From Catenibacterium mitsuoka_A (lineage in GTDB: Bacteria > Bacillota_I > Bacilli_A > Erysipelotrichales > Coprobacillaceae): 34,903 nucleotides of DNA. The notes below the pieces were generated by a model. It was not told the DNA's origin. It saw nothing but the letters and a program-made list of their open reading frames with translations, and did not search any database. Made by a program: the position numbers and the translations under genes. Location of the stretch: assembly GCF_964259225.1 (NCBI RefSeq), contig NZ_CAXVKN010000020.1; one strand, written 5' to 3'. Positions 1-8,285 of this stretch are shown piece after piece (position 1 is the first letter of the stretch; the number at the start of each line of letters is the position of its first letter).

Positions 1-36
1 GCTTCATGAACGCCGTTTAATCGGTGCTTATGAAAT

Positions 37-393
37 TTAATTTACACTAACCTGTGGTTTGTGGGTATTCAAAAAAATCTTTAAAATATTATTGTATGCC
101 AATTCTTTATTCTTAGAATCCAAGCTGTCATATAAAGCCTTAATTAATATGCTTAATGTTGTTAGACGTTGTTGTCCATCTATTACATCTACTTCATTAA
201 ATGTGCCAAATAATCTTTTGACTATAATTGATCCTATAAAGGGTGTCTTATCTTCCAAGAATGTATTAAATAGTTCTTCCCAGTTTTCTTTTGACCATAC
301 ATATTTTCTTTGGAAAAAAGGTATGTTTAATCTTGAATAGTTAGCTGTTTTTATAATATTTGATGCTGATGCTGTGAATAATTCTTCACTCAT
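37..393 (-). pseudogene. Truncated GmrSD-type DUF262 protein (N-terminal part)
   Basis: This 118-residue protein carries the hallmarks of the DUF262 (GmrS-like) domain: IPFFQRKYVW near residues 24-33, a GSI segment near 54-56 and the signature DGQQRLTT near 72-79. DUF262 proteins are nucleotide-dependent restriction factors against modified DNA and are usually several hundred residues long. Here the frame stops just after the motif, so most of the family is missing. The start is supported by an AGGAG ribosome site 8 bases upstream. It is most likely the intact 5' end of a gene cut off by a stop or insertion near position 37. A functional short form cannot be excluded. Confidence 0.75.
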
Positions 394-416
394 ATTAAAT
401 CACTCCTAATAGTCTA

Positions 417-425
417 ATTTTAGCA
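417..425 (-). promoter_or_regulatory. Extended -10 for the DUF262 gene
   Basis: On the minus strand the sequence TGCTAAAAT forms an extended -10 element about 25 bases upstream of the start codon. No good -35 is seen. The same nine-base element precedes the rightward R-M operon at 2051-2059. Confidence 0.35.
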
Positions 426-530
426 AATAGATAATGAAAAAAATAGATCTAGTTGGGGTAAATTGTGGTGAAAAAGTAACTGAATGGAATAGGATGCATG
501 TCAATGATAGTAAAGAATAGGATATAATTT

Positions 531-574
531 AAAAGAATCTCATTATTATGTTGACTAAATAATGAGATTCTTTT
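531..574. terminator. Bidirectional terminator hairpin
   Basis: A 17-bp perfect stem (531-547 with 558-574) encloses a 10-base loop, with A-rich and T-rich ends on both sides. It lies just downstream of the leftward restriction endonuclease gene and upstream of the truncated DUF262 gene, so it ends the leftward R-M transcript. The stretch 426-530 holds no convincing gene. Confidence 0.85.
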
Positions 575-609
575 TCTATAATGTAGTTTATATCTTGATA
601 AGAATTAGG

Positions 610-1614
610 TTATTGCTTTTTTGTTGAAAAGTCTGCTGAATACAATCCTTCTTGAATATAAGTTAATTTTATATTATCTCTACCATATTTTTGTAAATCC
701 TCATAAGTAATGACATGTCTCTTAGGTACATTCATTCTATTTCTTATGTATTCTCCTAATTTTGAATTTCCACTATCTCCTGTAGAAGTGATTTGTTTAG
801 GATAGTCTCTATTGTTTCGCGTTACACCTTTGCCGCTAAAGAGACAGGTCATGATAAAACCATCGTCCCAAATAATTTCAATACTGTCATTTTTTCGTGT
901 TATCTTACCATCAGTATTTTGCCTAGATAAAGAAATTGGTGGAAAAAGGAGTGGATAATTATCAATGTGATCAGATGATATTTTTATATATGATTCCATT
1001 GCAGCATTTTCATTTTTTGCTATATGACCGTTTTGATTTCCCCAATTCAGACCACTTCCTAATGGTACATATTTTTTCTTTGTTTTTGCATCAACTAAAT
1101 AAAGTGGCATTATCGCACAAAGAGTATTTGGATAAGTTTTTTTATGATTTGTATTTTTTATAATTGGTTTTATCTCATTACAATTTTTTGATGAATTATA
1201 AATATTATAAATGAATTCTATAATTTGATTCTTATCAAAAGTATCAATATCCATCAATATTTCTTGATATTCTTGTCTATTTAAACCATTTTCTGATAAA
1301 TTAGCAGATCCTATTAGTACTTTTTTAATATCATTGTTTTTAATTAGTATATAAGCTTTAGAATGCGTGCCATATAATGAATAATATACGTTGATATTCT
1401 TCGTTTTGTTTAGTGAAACTAATGAGGAATGTAAAGCAGAATTAATGCCCTCGATTCCATACATACCATAAATGACATTAACATTATTATATTTTTGTGA
1501 CAGTTCCAAAATAACATTTGGACTTACATAACCGCTTATAACTAATAAATCAGTGTCTTTGTTTGCAAAACTAAATAAGGTTTCTTTTAAGTCTTTATAA
1601 ATTAAATTTGACAT
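610..1614 (-). CDS. NgoFVII-family (PLD-fold) type II restriction endonuclease
   Basis: 334 residues. The N-terminal half has one phospholipase D-type active-site motif: H84-S-K86, then N105 and E115 in the stretch IGSANLSENGLNRQE. A single HxK...N motif is typical of nucleases such as BfiI and NgoFVII, which form the catalytic site by dimerising. The C-terminal part (about 170-334, with GSGLNWGNQNGH, WDDG and SGNSKLGEYIRNR) fits the B3-like DNA-binding domain of NgoFVII-type enzymes. The start has a GGAGG site. It lies 3 bases after the HTH gene in the same leftward operon, divergent from two m5C methyltransferases. From memory, the BsuMI component YdiR is of this type. The recognition site cannot be read from sequence. 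Confidence 0.85.
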   Translation of the reverse strand: MSNLIYKDLKETLFSFANKDTDLLVISGYVSPNVILELSQKYNNVNVIYGMYGIEGINSALHSSLVSLNKTKNINVYYSLYGTHSKAYILIKNNDIKKVLIGSANLSENGLNRQEYQEILMDIDTFDKNQIIEFIYNIYNSSKNCNEIKPIIKNTNHKKTYPNTLCAIMPLYLVDAKTKKKYVPLGSGLNWGNQNGHIAKNENAAMESYIKISSDHIDNYPLLFPPISLSRQNTDGKITRKNDSIEIIWDDGFIMTCLFSGKGVTRNNRDYPKQITSTGDSGNSKLGEYIRNRMNVPKRHVITYEDLQKYGRDNIKLTYIQEGLYSADFSTKKQ

Positions 1615-1617
1615 ATA

Positions 1618-1887
1618 TTATTCCTCCTTTTTTCCTATATCTTCATTAAGTATTTCTTTGATCAAAGTATATCTTTTGCGTTTTCTATCGAATTCTAAAT
1701 CGAATTGATCTAAAGAATATCCAATAGTTTTTGATTCAGATAGAGCTGATTTTATTGCTGAGATATCTCTATCTATAGTGCGAGAATTGGTATGGAATAA
1801 GCCCTCTAAGTCTTTCTTATTGAACGGAATATCATTTAATAAAAACATATAAATGAGTAGTACACGTGTATTAGAGTTATATTTCAT
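1618..1887 (-). CDS. Small HTH protein, DeoR/YafY-like, R-M regulator candidate
   Basis: 89 residues. Residues 5-50 resemble the N-terminal winged-helix DNA-binding domain of DeoR/YafY-type regulators (LLNDIPFNKKDLEGLF, then SRTIDRDISAIKSAL). There is no room for a WYL or sugar-sensor domain. The start has an AAAGGAG site 9 bases upstream. The gene is first in the leftward operon with the endonuclease, separated from it by only 3 bases, so it probably controls this operon or the divergent one. Its target is inferred from position only. Confidence 0.7.
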   Translation of the reverse strand: MKYNSNTRVLLIYMFLLNDIPFNKKDLEGLFHTNSRTIDRDISAIKSALSESKTIGYSLDQFDLEFDRKRKRYTLIKEILNEDIGKKEE

Positions 1888-2090
1888 AGCAATGGCTCCT
1901 TTCTATCTGTAATCCTTTTATATTATCTCATATAATAACGTCACAATTTGTCGATGTAAAAAATATAATTAAAATTTTGTGATGTATATCTTATAAAAAT
2001 TAAAAAAGTCACTAAAACGTGACTTTTTAATATATTTTCGTGACACAATATGCTAAAATGTACATCACGTACAGTAGCGAGGATTTTTTT
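1888..2090. promoter_or_regulatory. Divergent R-M control region with repeated GTGATGTA boxes
   Basis: The leftward promoter can be read as TTGTGA followed by a -10 around TAATAT/ATATAA (about 1920-1947). The rightward promoter has an extended -10, TGCTAAAAT, at 2051-2059. Related boxes recur: TTGTCGATGTA (1948-1958), TTTGTGATGTA (1976-1986) and the inverted TACATCACGTAC (2061-2072), plus CGTGACACAAT (2039-2049). These are candidate operators for one or both HTH proteins. The first overlaps the leftward -35 area and the last lies just past the rightward -10. Confidence 0.55.
2003..2028. promoter_or_regulatory. 10-bp hairpin between the divergent R-M promoters
   Basis: AAAAAGTCAC (2003-2012) pairs perfectly with GTGACTTTTT (2019-2028) around a 6-base loop. 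It has terminator form in both directions but sits between divergent start points. It may insulate the two promoters or be an operator, since its GTGAC arm matches the nearby boxes. Confidence 0.5.
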
Positions 2091-2294
2091 ATGAGAATTT
2101 GTTATAACAAGTTGTTTAAATTATTAATTGATAAAAATTTAAAAAAAAGTGATTTAGAAAGAAATGCAAAAATATCAAGAAATGTTCTGAGTAAACTGTC
2201 TAAAAATGAAACAATTTCAATGGAAAAATTAATAGATATTTGTATTTATTTAGATTGTACTTTTGATGATATTGTTGAAATTGTGAAAGATTGA
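2091..2294 (+). CDS. Cro/C-protein-like HTH regulator of the R-M operon
   Basis: 67 residues from the ATG at 2091, chosen because GAGGA lies 7-8 bases upstream; a GTG at 2040 in the same frame lies before the -10 element. The protein is a compact XRE/Cro-type helix-turn-helix: LFKLLIDKNLKKSDLER, then SRNVLSKLSKNETISMEKL and a final LDCTFDDIVEIV, the usual end of this small family. C-proteins of this kind time expression of restriction systems. It precedes the first methyltransferase by 14 bases, so it probably controls the rightward operon, perhaps through the GTGATGTA boxes. Confidence 0.8.
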   Translation: MRICYNKLFKLLIDKNLKKSDLERNAKISRNVLSKLSKNETISMEKLIDICIYLDCTFDDIVEIVKD

Positions 2295-2308
2295 GTTGGA
2301 GGATTAAG

Positions 2309-3409
2309 ATGAACTATAACGTAGTAGATTTATTCTGTGGAGCTGGAGGATTATCAAAAGGTTTTATGGATGCTGGTTTCAATGTCGTTTTTGGAATCGA
2401 TTGGGATGATGCAGCACTCACTACATTTGGTCATAATCATGGTAATGCAGAAGCAATCAAATTAGATTTATTTAATCTTGACAATGTAAAGTGTATAAAG
2501 GACAAATTAAAAGAGAAAAATATTGATAAATTAGATGTTTTAATTGGTGGTCCACCTTGTCAGGGATTTTCATTGGCAGGTAATAGAGTAGAATCAGATG
2601 AAAGAAATACTCTTTATACAGCGATGGTAAAAACTGCTGAACTATTAAGACCAAGAGTTGTGTTATTAGAAAACGTACCTGGAATGCTTACTTTATATAA
2701 AGGAAAAGTTAAAGAAAAAATTTTTGAAGACTTTGAAAACTTGGGATATAAAATGAATGTTAAAGTTTTATATGCACCTGATTATGGTATTCCACAAATT
2801 AGAAAACGTGCTATTTTTATAGGATTATTAGACAGTGAAGTTCCATTTGTTTATCCTGAGCCTATCCTTACCGAAGAAAATTATATTACTTGTGAGCAAG
2901 CAATTAGTGATTTACCTACTTTAGAAGGAGATACTGATTATAACGTAAATACTATCAGGGACTATCCAGGAGAACCCTTGACTGATTATCAGAAAAAAAT
3001 GCGTAGTGGATGTTTAAAAGTTTATAATCATACCCCTACAAATCATGCACAAAAAACTATAGATCATATTAAGTTGGTTCCTGATGGCGGTAAATACACT
3101 GATTTACCACCTGAATTATCAAAAAACTTTAAATATCATGAAAGTCTTCATAGATATAATAGTAAAAAACCATCATTAACTATTGATACGGGGCATAGAA
3201 CTCATTTTCATTACAAGTACAACAGAATACCTTCTGTTAGAGAAAATGCTAGATTACAAAGTTTTCCGGATAATTTTATTTTTTACGGTAATAAACAACA
3301 ACAATATAAACAGGTAGGTAACGCTGTGCCTCCTTTACTTGGATATGCAGTTGCTTTAAAAATTGAAGAATATTTAGAAAATAAAGATTACAAGAAAGAT
3401 GGGAAATAA
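2309..3409 (+). CDS. DNA (cytosine-5) methyltransferase, first of a pair
   Basis: 366 residues from the ATG at 2309, which has a TTGGAGG site. The m5C motifs are in order: motif I DLFCGAGGLSKGF, motif IV GGPPCQGFS with catalytic C84, motif VI ENV, motif VIII QIRKRA, motif IX RENARLQSFPDNF and motif X GNAVPP. The target-recognition region lies between VIII and IX. It transfers a methyl group from SAM to cytosine C5 in the system's site. Two m5C enzymes in tandem suggest an asymmetric site with one enzyme per strand, as in LlaJI, or two subunits, as in BsuMI. Its stop codon directly abuts the next start. Confidence 0.95.
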   Translation: MNYNVVDLFCGAGGLSKGFMDAGFNVVFGIDWDDAALTTFGHNHGNAEAIKLDLFNLDNVKCIKDKLKEKNIDKLDVLIGGPPCQGFSLAGNRVESDERNTLYTAMVKTAELLRPRVVLLENVPGMLTLYKGKVKEKIFEDFENLGYKMNVKVLYAPDYGIPQIRKRAIFIGLLDSEVPFVYPEPILTEENYITCEQAISDLPTLEGDTDYNVNTIRDYPGEPLTDYQKKMRSGCLKVYNHTPTNHAQKTIDHIKLVPDGGKYTDLPPELSKNFKYHESLHRYNSKKPSLTIDTGHRTHFHYKYNRIPSVRENARLQSFPDNFIFYGNKQQQYKQVGNAVPPLLGYAVALKIEEYLENKDYKKDGK

Positions 3410-4642
3410 ATGAATAAAAAATTCAAATTCATAGATTTATTTGCAGGTTGCGGTGGTTTATTTGATGGATTTATGCAATCTGGATACTATCAACCTGTTG
3501 CTTCAGTAGAGTGGGAAAAAGCACCTGTAGAAGTATTAAGAAATAGATTAGAAACAAAATGGAATATTGAGAATCCTGAGAAAGAAGTTATCAGATTTGA
3601 TATTCAGCGTGAAGATGAATTATTCAATGGTTTTGATGATCCAGATTATGGACAAAACGATGGTTTAGATATGTTAGTTAATAAAAATCATGGAATAGAT
3701 ATTGTGATTGGTGGACCACCTTGTCAGGCATATTCAGTAGCAGGAAGAAATGCAGGAAGAATGAAGGATGATTACAGAAATTATTTGTTTGAACATTATA
3801 TTTCTGTAATCAATAGATATCAGCCAAAGCTTTTTGTGTTTGAAAATGTCCCTGGAATGCTGAGCGCAATGCCTGATGGTACTTTAATAACTGATTTAAT
3901 TAAGAGAGATTTATCAAAAATTGGATATGAAATAATAGATGATATTAGAGAAAATGCATTAATTGATACAAGTCAATTTGGTGTGCCACAGACTAGAAAA
4001 AGAGTTATTTTAATTGGTATTAGATCGGATTGTGTGAAAAATCCACAAGACATTTTAAGAGTATTTTATCAAGATATTTTACCAAAATATAAATCTAATA
4101 GAATTTATACTTTGGAAAATGCGATTGGTGATTTGCCTCCTATTTATCCTGTTAAACCCTATAGAAAAAATGGAAGAAATGTATCCCATGAAGTATGTGG
4201 TCATACAGATATAACTTGGCATGTTCCAAGATATCAAAATGAACGTGATATAGAGGTTTTCAAAAAATTATGTAAGGATATAGAAGATAAAACAAATCTT
4301 TATTCAAGTACAGATAGTTTAATTAAGTTATATGAAGAAACAACTGGTAAGAAGACTTCTGTACACAAATATCATGTATTAAAAAAAGATGAGCCAAGTA
4401 CCACAATATTGGCTCATTTACACAAAGATGGTTTTAGATTTATACATTATGATAGTAAACAAGCAAGAACAATAACTGTTAGAGAAGCAGCAAGAATTCA
4501 AACTTTTGCTGATGATTTTGATTTTCCTTGCTCTATGGGGGCAGCATATAAAATGATTGGGAATGCCGTTCCTTCTCTATTTGCTAAGAAATTAGCTAGC
4601 GCAGTTTATGATTTTTTAAATACATACATGGGAGATGATTAA
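3410..4642 (+). CDS. DNA (cytosine-5) methyltransferase, second of a pair
   Basis: 410 residues with the full set of m5C motifs: FIDLFAGCGGLFDGF (I), GGPPCQAYS with catalytic C105 (IV), FENVPGM (VI), QTRKRVILIG (VIII), REAARIQTFADDF (IX) and IGNAVPS (X). It is only distantly similar to the first enzyme and has a longer insert before motif IV (residues about 60-95) and its own target-recognition region, so it probably methylates a different strand or site. Its ATG follows the first enzyme's stop with no gap, so translation is probably coupled. The McrB-like gene starts 2 bases after its stop. Confidence 0.95.
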   Translation: MNKKFKFIDLFAGCGGLFDGFMQSGYYQPVASVEWEKAPVEVLRNRLETKWNIENPEKEVIRFDIQREDELFNGFDDPDYGQNDGLDMLVNKNHGIDIVIGGPPCQAYSVAGRNAGRMKDDYRNYLFEHYISVINRYQPKLFVFENVPGMLSAMPDGTLITDLIKRDLSKIGYEIIDDIRENALIDTSQFGVPQTRKRVILIGIRSDCVKNPQDILRVFYQDILPKYKSNRIYTLENAIGDLPPIYPVKPYRKNGRNVSHEVCGHTDITWHVPRYQNERDIEVFKKLCKDIEDKTNLYSSTDSLIKLYEETTGKKTSVHKYHVLKKDEPSTTILAHLHKDGFRFIHYDSKQARTITVREAARIQTFADDFDFPCSMGAAYKMIGNAVPSLFAKKLASAVYDFLNTYMGDD

Positions 4643-4644
4643 TC

Positions 4645-6426
4645 ATGGCTTTTTGCAAAAATCACAAATATTTATATTTTGACAGACTAAGAAGAACAGA
4701 AAAAGCAGAGGCAGTTCTGTGTTTGATTCATGCTTCTTATCAGACAAATAAACATCACGGAACAAAAAAAGATATTGTTAGAATGTTAAAAAATGGATAT
4801 GAGTTATTTAGATTTGATGCTGGAAGTTATACAGGTGAAAGTGATGATCAGTTTGCTAGTCAATATACTATTGGGCATGAGCTAGGAATTTGGTTGAATT
4901 CTGATTTGCAATTATGTCCATTAGCTGAGAAAGTTGCTAGAAACGAGATTACAATAAAAGATTATTTTGATATTTTCTTTTTAAATTATATTCAGCCAAT
5001 TGATCATAAAATTAACCATCCATTAGTTTCTGCCTTAGAATACGTTAAAAATAAGGGAACTCAAACTTTAACTAAAGAAGATTTAAAGAATATTTATAGT
5101 TTTTCATCAGATTCAGATAAAAATGATATTAATGGATTATTTAATATGTTTATTGGTTCAAACTATTTTTCAAAAATAAGTTCAAATGAGCTGACTATTA
5201 ATTACCCTATAGATGATATTTTAGAATGTTGTAATAAAAAATACGTAGAATATGCGGAAGAAGAAGTTACTGAACATTTTTCTGATGTAAAGGATTATGT
5301 TGAATATTTAACTACAGACCATCGTTCTTTTAAGCTGTTAAAGGATAAATTCTATCTTGATAAAAATATAAATAAGAATAGCAATGAAGAAATAGGTTAC
5401 AACAAAATCTTTTACGGTATCCCTGGTTGTGGTAAAAGTTTTCATATTGAAAAAGAGGTATTAGAAAAAGTTGATGAAGAAAACAACGTTTTCAGAACAA
5501 CTTTCTATCTAGATTATTCTAATAGTGACTTTATTGGTCAGATTTATCCTAAAGTAGATAAGGACGGCAATGTTTCTTATGAAGAAGTTCCTGGACCATT
5601 TACTAAAGCTCTTGAAAGAGCTTTAGACCTTAAAAATGATGAGATGGTTTATCTAGTTATTGAAGAAATCAACAGAGGTAATGCTGCTGCTATATTTGGC
5701 GATACATTTCAATTATTAGATAGATTAAGAGAAAATAGAGATGGTAGAGTAATAGGTGATAGTGAATATCCTATTTCGAATTCATTTATTGAAGGATACT
5801 TTACAAAGAAAGGAATAAAGTTTACTCCTAATAAAATTTTTATACCACATAACTTAACTATTTTGGCTACTATGAACACAAGTGACCAAAATGTATTTCC
5901 TCTTGATACTGCATTCAAGAGAAGATGGGATAGAGAAAAAGTTGTAAACAATTGGGATAAAGCAAATGATGTTAAGTCATTATTTATACCTTACACAGAT
6001 GTAACATGGGAAAAGTTTGCAACTACTATCAACAAAGCTATGATCAAAGAAAGTCAGGATGCTGATGCTCCTGTTTCTGAAGATAAACAAATGGGGACTC
6101 ATTTTGCTAGAAATAACATGTTATCCTCACATAAAGATAATCAATTAGATATTAATGAGAAAGATAAAGCTAAGAGCTTCACAAACAATGTATTGGATTA
6201 CTTATATAATGATGTTACTAAATTTGACCACGATATCTTATTTAATAGTAAAATAGCGACTATCGATGATATTTATGATTTAGTTGATAAATATGAAAAA
6301 GATCACAATATAAATTCATCTAAAGTATTTAAAAATATATTTAAGTCGAAGATTGTAGAAAAGTTAACCGGACAGTCAGAAGAAGATACAGAACAAGCAG
6401 AAGAAGACATCGATGATGAAGAATAA
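4645..6426 (+). CDS. McrB-like AAA+ motor subunit of a LlaJI/BsuMI-type restriction system
   Basis: 593 residues. The AAA+ module begins near 250. Walker A is GIPGCGKS (258-265), Walker B is VIEEINRGN (338-346), and the McrB signature NTSDQNV starts at N411, followed by LDTAFKRRW. The first 230 residues form a separate domain with no motif I recognise, presumably for DNA recognition or assembly. McrB proteins hydrolyse GTP and translocate to activate the partner nuclease. LlaJI R1 and BsuMI YdiS are known relatives in m5C systems. The C-terminus is very acidic (EEDTEQAEEDIDDEE) and is encoded where the next gene starts. The 14-base overlap couples the two subunits. Confidence 0.88.
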   Translation: MAFCKNHKYLYFDRLRRTEKAEAVLCLIHASYQTNKHHGTKKDIVRMLKNGYELFRFDAGSYTGESDDQFASQYTIGHELGIWLNSDLQLCPLAEKVARNEITIKDYFDIFFLNYIQPIDHKINHPLVSALEYVKNKGTQTLTKEDLKNIYSFSSDSDKNDINGLFNMFIGSNYFSKISSNELTINYPIDDILECCNKKYVEYAEEEVTEHFSDVKDYVEYLTTDHRSFKLLKDKFYLDKNINKNSNEEIGYNKIFYGIPGCGKSFHIEKEVLEKVDEENNVFRTTFYLDYSNSDFIGQIYPKVDKDGNVSYEEVPGPFTKALERALDLKNDEMVYLVIEEINRGNAAAIFGDTFQLLDRLRENRDGRVIGDSEYPISNSFIEGYFTKKGIKFTPNKIFIPHNLTILATMNTSDQNVFPLDTAFKRRWDREKVVNNWDKANDVKSLFIPYTDVTWEKFATTINKAMIKESQDADAPVSEDKQMGTHFARNNMLSSHKDNQLDINEKDKAKSFTNNVLDYLYNDVTKFDHDILFNSKIATIDDIYDLVDKYEKDHNINSSKVFKNIFKSKIVEKLTGQSEEDTEQAEEDIDDEE

Positions 6427-7654
6427 GACAATAGAAATCATATCTGTAAATAAATCAAATAACTTTGTAGGAATTAAAACAGGAGAAGGTTCTGTACAAC
6501 TATATGTACCTAGTGTATTTAGGCAAGATGAAAATATAAAAAAAGATATTTTAATATTTATAAAATCGATATCTATTGCTAAAAAGTTACATCAGGATAA
6601 AATTCAAAATGGTAAGAATGTAAATGATAAAATATGGCCCATTGATTCTTATTTATGGATTATTAGGGATTATCTAGATAATGGTTATTATTATAATCGT
6701 GAAAAGAGATATTCCAATTCAAATAGTGGCAAAATTGACTGGAAAAGAACTTTAAGAAATATGCCTATCTATTCAAACGGGAACATTATTTATGATAAGT
6801 TTGTAACTTCAAAAATGTCAGCAACAAATGATATTATTGCTCAAACATATAGACTATGTTTAAAACAAGCGTTACAAAGAATAGGTTGGTTATTTAACTA
6901 TAACTTCTATGTAGAAACACAACAGATTTTTTCTATATCAGAAATGGTAGCTGAAATAAGAAGAGAATTAAATCAAACATTTGATGATGTTAAGAATCTT
7001 AGATATAAACATATGCTTAAAATATTGAGAAATACAGAAGGTGAAAAAGTAGCCTCTAGTATATGCTCATATGGAATTACGAATTACCATTATGTATTTG
7101 AAACAATGGTAGATATGATTTTTGATGGTATAACAGAAGAAAAGAGTAATTACAATCCTAATGGTTATTGGAAACTTAATAATAAGAAACCTAAAAAAGC
7201 TTCATCTCTTATGCCTGATACCATCTTAAAAAGAGATGATAAGACCTATATATTAGATGCTAAGATGTATCAATATGGTGCAACGCATGATGTTTCAAAA
7301 TTACCTAATACTCAATCTTTACAAAAACAGATTACTTATGGTGATTATGTACATAATAATTTAGGAGATCAATTTGTTAGAAATGCTTTTATTCTACCGT
7401 ATAATAAAGAACTAGAATCATTTAAAAAAGATAAGAACTTAATACGTTACTATGATGATAATTTAGTTTATTTTGGCTATGCTTATGTTGATTGGAGAAC
7501 AGATAACAAAGAAGATTATGACTATATACATACGTTTGGAATTGACTTTAATTATTTGCTTAGAAACTATAATTTACCCGATTACAAATTAATTAATAAT
7601 TTGATACTTTCTATTGAAGATAGACTTAAATTTATAAAGGAGAATGAAGAATAA
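6413..7654 (+). CDS. LlaJI-type restriction nuclease subunit (McrC-like partner)
   Basis: 413 residues; ATG codons at 6413 and 6416 are both possible. The C-terminal half holds a PD-(D/E)XK site: MPD269 followed by YILD282-A-K284-M, matching the LlaJI R2 family. The N-terminal half has no motif I recognise but carries the long helical stretch typical of McrC-like partners (about 130-190). The protein should be the cleaving subunit that docks on the McrB-like ATPase. It overlaps that gene by 14 bases, and its stop overlaps the next start as TAATG. Confidence 0.85.
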   Translation: MMKNKTIEIISVNKSNNFVGIKTGEGSVQLYVPSVFRQDENIKKDILIFIKSISIAKKLHQDKIQNGKNVNDKIWPIDSYLWIIRDYLDNGYYYNREKRYSNSNSGKIDWKRTLRNMPIYSNGNIIYDKFVTSKMSATNDIIAQTYRLCLKQALQRIGWLFNYNFYVETQQIFSISEMVAEIRRELNQTFDDVKNLRYKHMLKILRNTEGEKVASSICSYGITNYHYVFETMVDMIFDGITEEKSNYNPNGYWKLNNKKPKKASSLMPDTILKRDDKTYILDAKMYQYGATHDVSKLPNTQSLQKQITYGDYVHNNLGDQFVRNAFILPYNKELESFKKDKNLIRYYDDNLVYFGYAYVDWRTDNKEDYDYIHTFGIDFNYLLRNYNLPDYKLINNLILSIEDRLKFIKENEE

Positions 7655-8046
7655 TGCAGTTATTAAATACTAAGAGTATTTTAGAGTGTGATGAAGATGA
7701 AGCTGTTATTCATAACGAAGAAATAAAAAGAGAATTAGAAGATTTGTTAAATTACCCTAATTATGAATGTGCTGCAATTATTCAATATTTTGATATTGCA
7801 CATAAAGATAGAGAGCCTATTATTGAACAGTGTCTTCTACATGATTGTCAAGATGTACTTGAATTTGTAGATTTAAAGAATGGTGTAGATTTAGCTATAG
7901 TAGATGGCTTTTTAACATTTATAGTTTATGGTCAGTTCTATTCCATGATTGATGAAACTCATTGTGTAGAAACTGGTATACAGATTAGACCTTATAATGA
8001 AGATAGAGAGTTTATTACTGTATTAGATATGAAGGGTAGTTGTTAA
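7654..8046 (+). CDS. Unrecognised acidic protein coupled to the restriction genes
   Basis: 130 residues, rich in Asp and Glu, with segments such as ECDEDEAVIHNEEIKRELED near the N-terminus and three Cys residues in the C-terminal half (in LLHDCQDV, THCVETG and the final GSC). I recognise no family. The ATG shares bases with the stop of the nuclease gene (TAATG), with GGAG 10 bases upstream, so it is translated with the R subunits. It may be an accessory, specificity or inhibitory subunit. The acidic character would suit a DNA-mimic inhibitor, but that is speculation. Confidence 0.8.
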   Translation: MQLLNTKSILECDEDEAVIHNEEIKRELEDLLNYPNYECAAIIQYFDIAHKDREPIIEQCLLHDCQDVLEFVDLKNGVDLAIVDGFLTFIVYGQFYSMIDETHCVETGIQIRPYNEDREFITVLDMKGSC

Positions 8047-8096
8047 AAGTTTTTATAGCAATTTAAAATATATGTTTTAAAGAATTTTAATTGATG

Positions 8097-8285
8097 CATT
8101 GTAAGCGCCAAATAATGAATATTACGGAGTGGCAAGGCCACTCCATACGTTACGCTAGAAAAGTCCAGTGAATCCGTTAAACAAGTCCACCATATTTAAT
8201 ATAAAAATTTGCATCTCTTGGTTGTAAAATGGATTTGATAAGTAATAAATACTTATCAAATCTTGCAACTAGGAGGTGTTTTTAT
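8097..8285 (+). mobile_element. Left end and leader of an IS21-family remnant
   Basis: The non-coding stretch before the first istA fragment contains short related units (AAAGTCCAGTG near 8159, CAAGTCCACCA near 8184) and a palindrome, GGAGTGGC-AAG-GCCACTCC, near 8125. These look like IS21 multiple terminal repeats. A perfect 13-bp hairpin (8232-8244 with 8250-8262) follows immediately before the AGGAGG site. Hairpins there are known in IS elements to block read-through expression of the transposase. The exact IS boundary is not visible. Confidence 0.5.

Noticed and set aside
1..36. Possible coding tail (HERRLIGAYE-like) at the left edge
   Set aside because: Only about a dozen codons are visible and no family can be assigned.
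434..520. 28-codon frame between the DUF262 gene and the terminator
   Set aside because: No ribosome site and no recognisable content.
8229..8285. Earlier start for the first istA fragment
   Set aside because: The in-frame ATG at 8229 precedes the hairpin and the AGGAGG site; 8286 fits the ribosome site and the IstA N-terminus.
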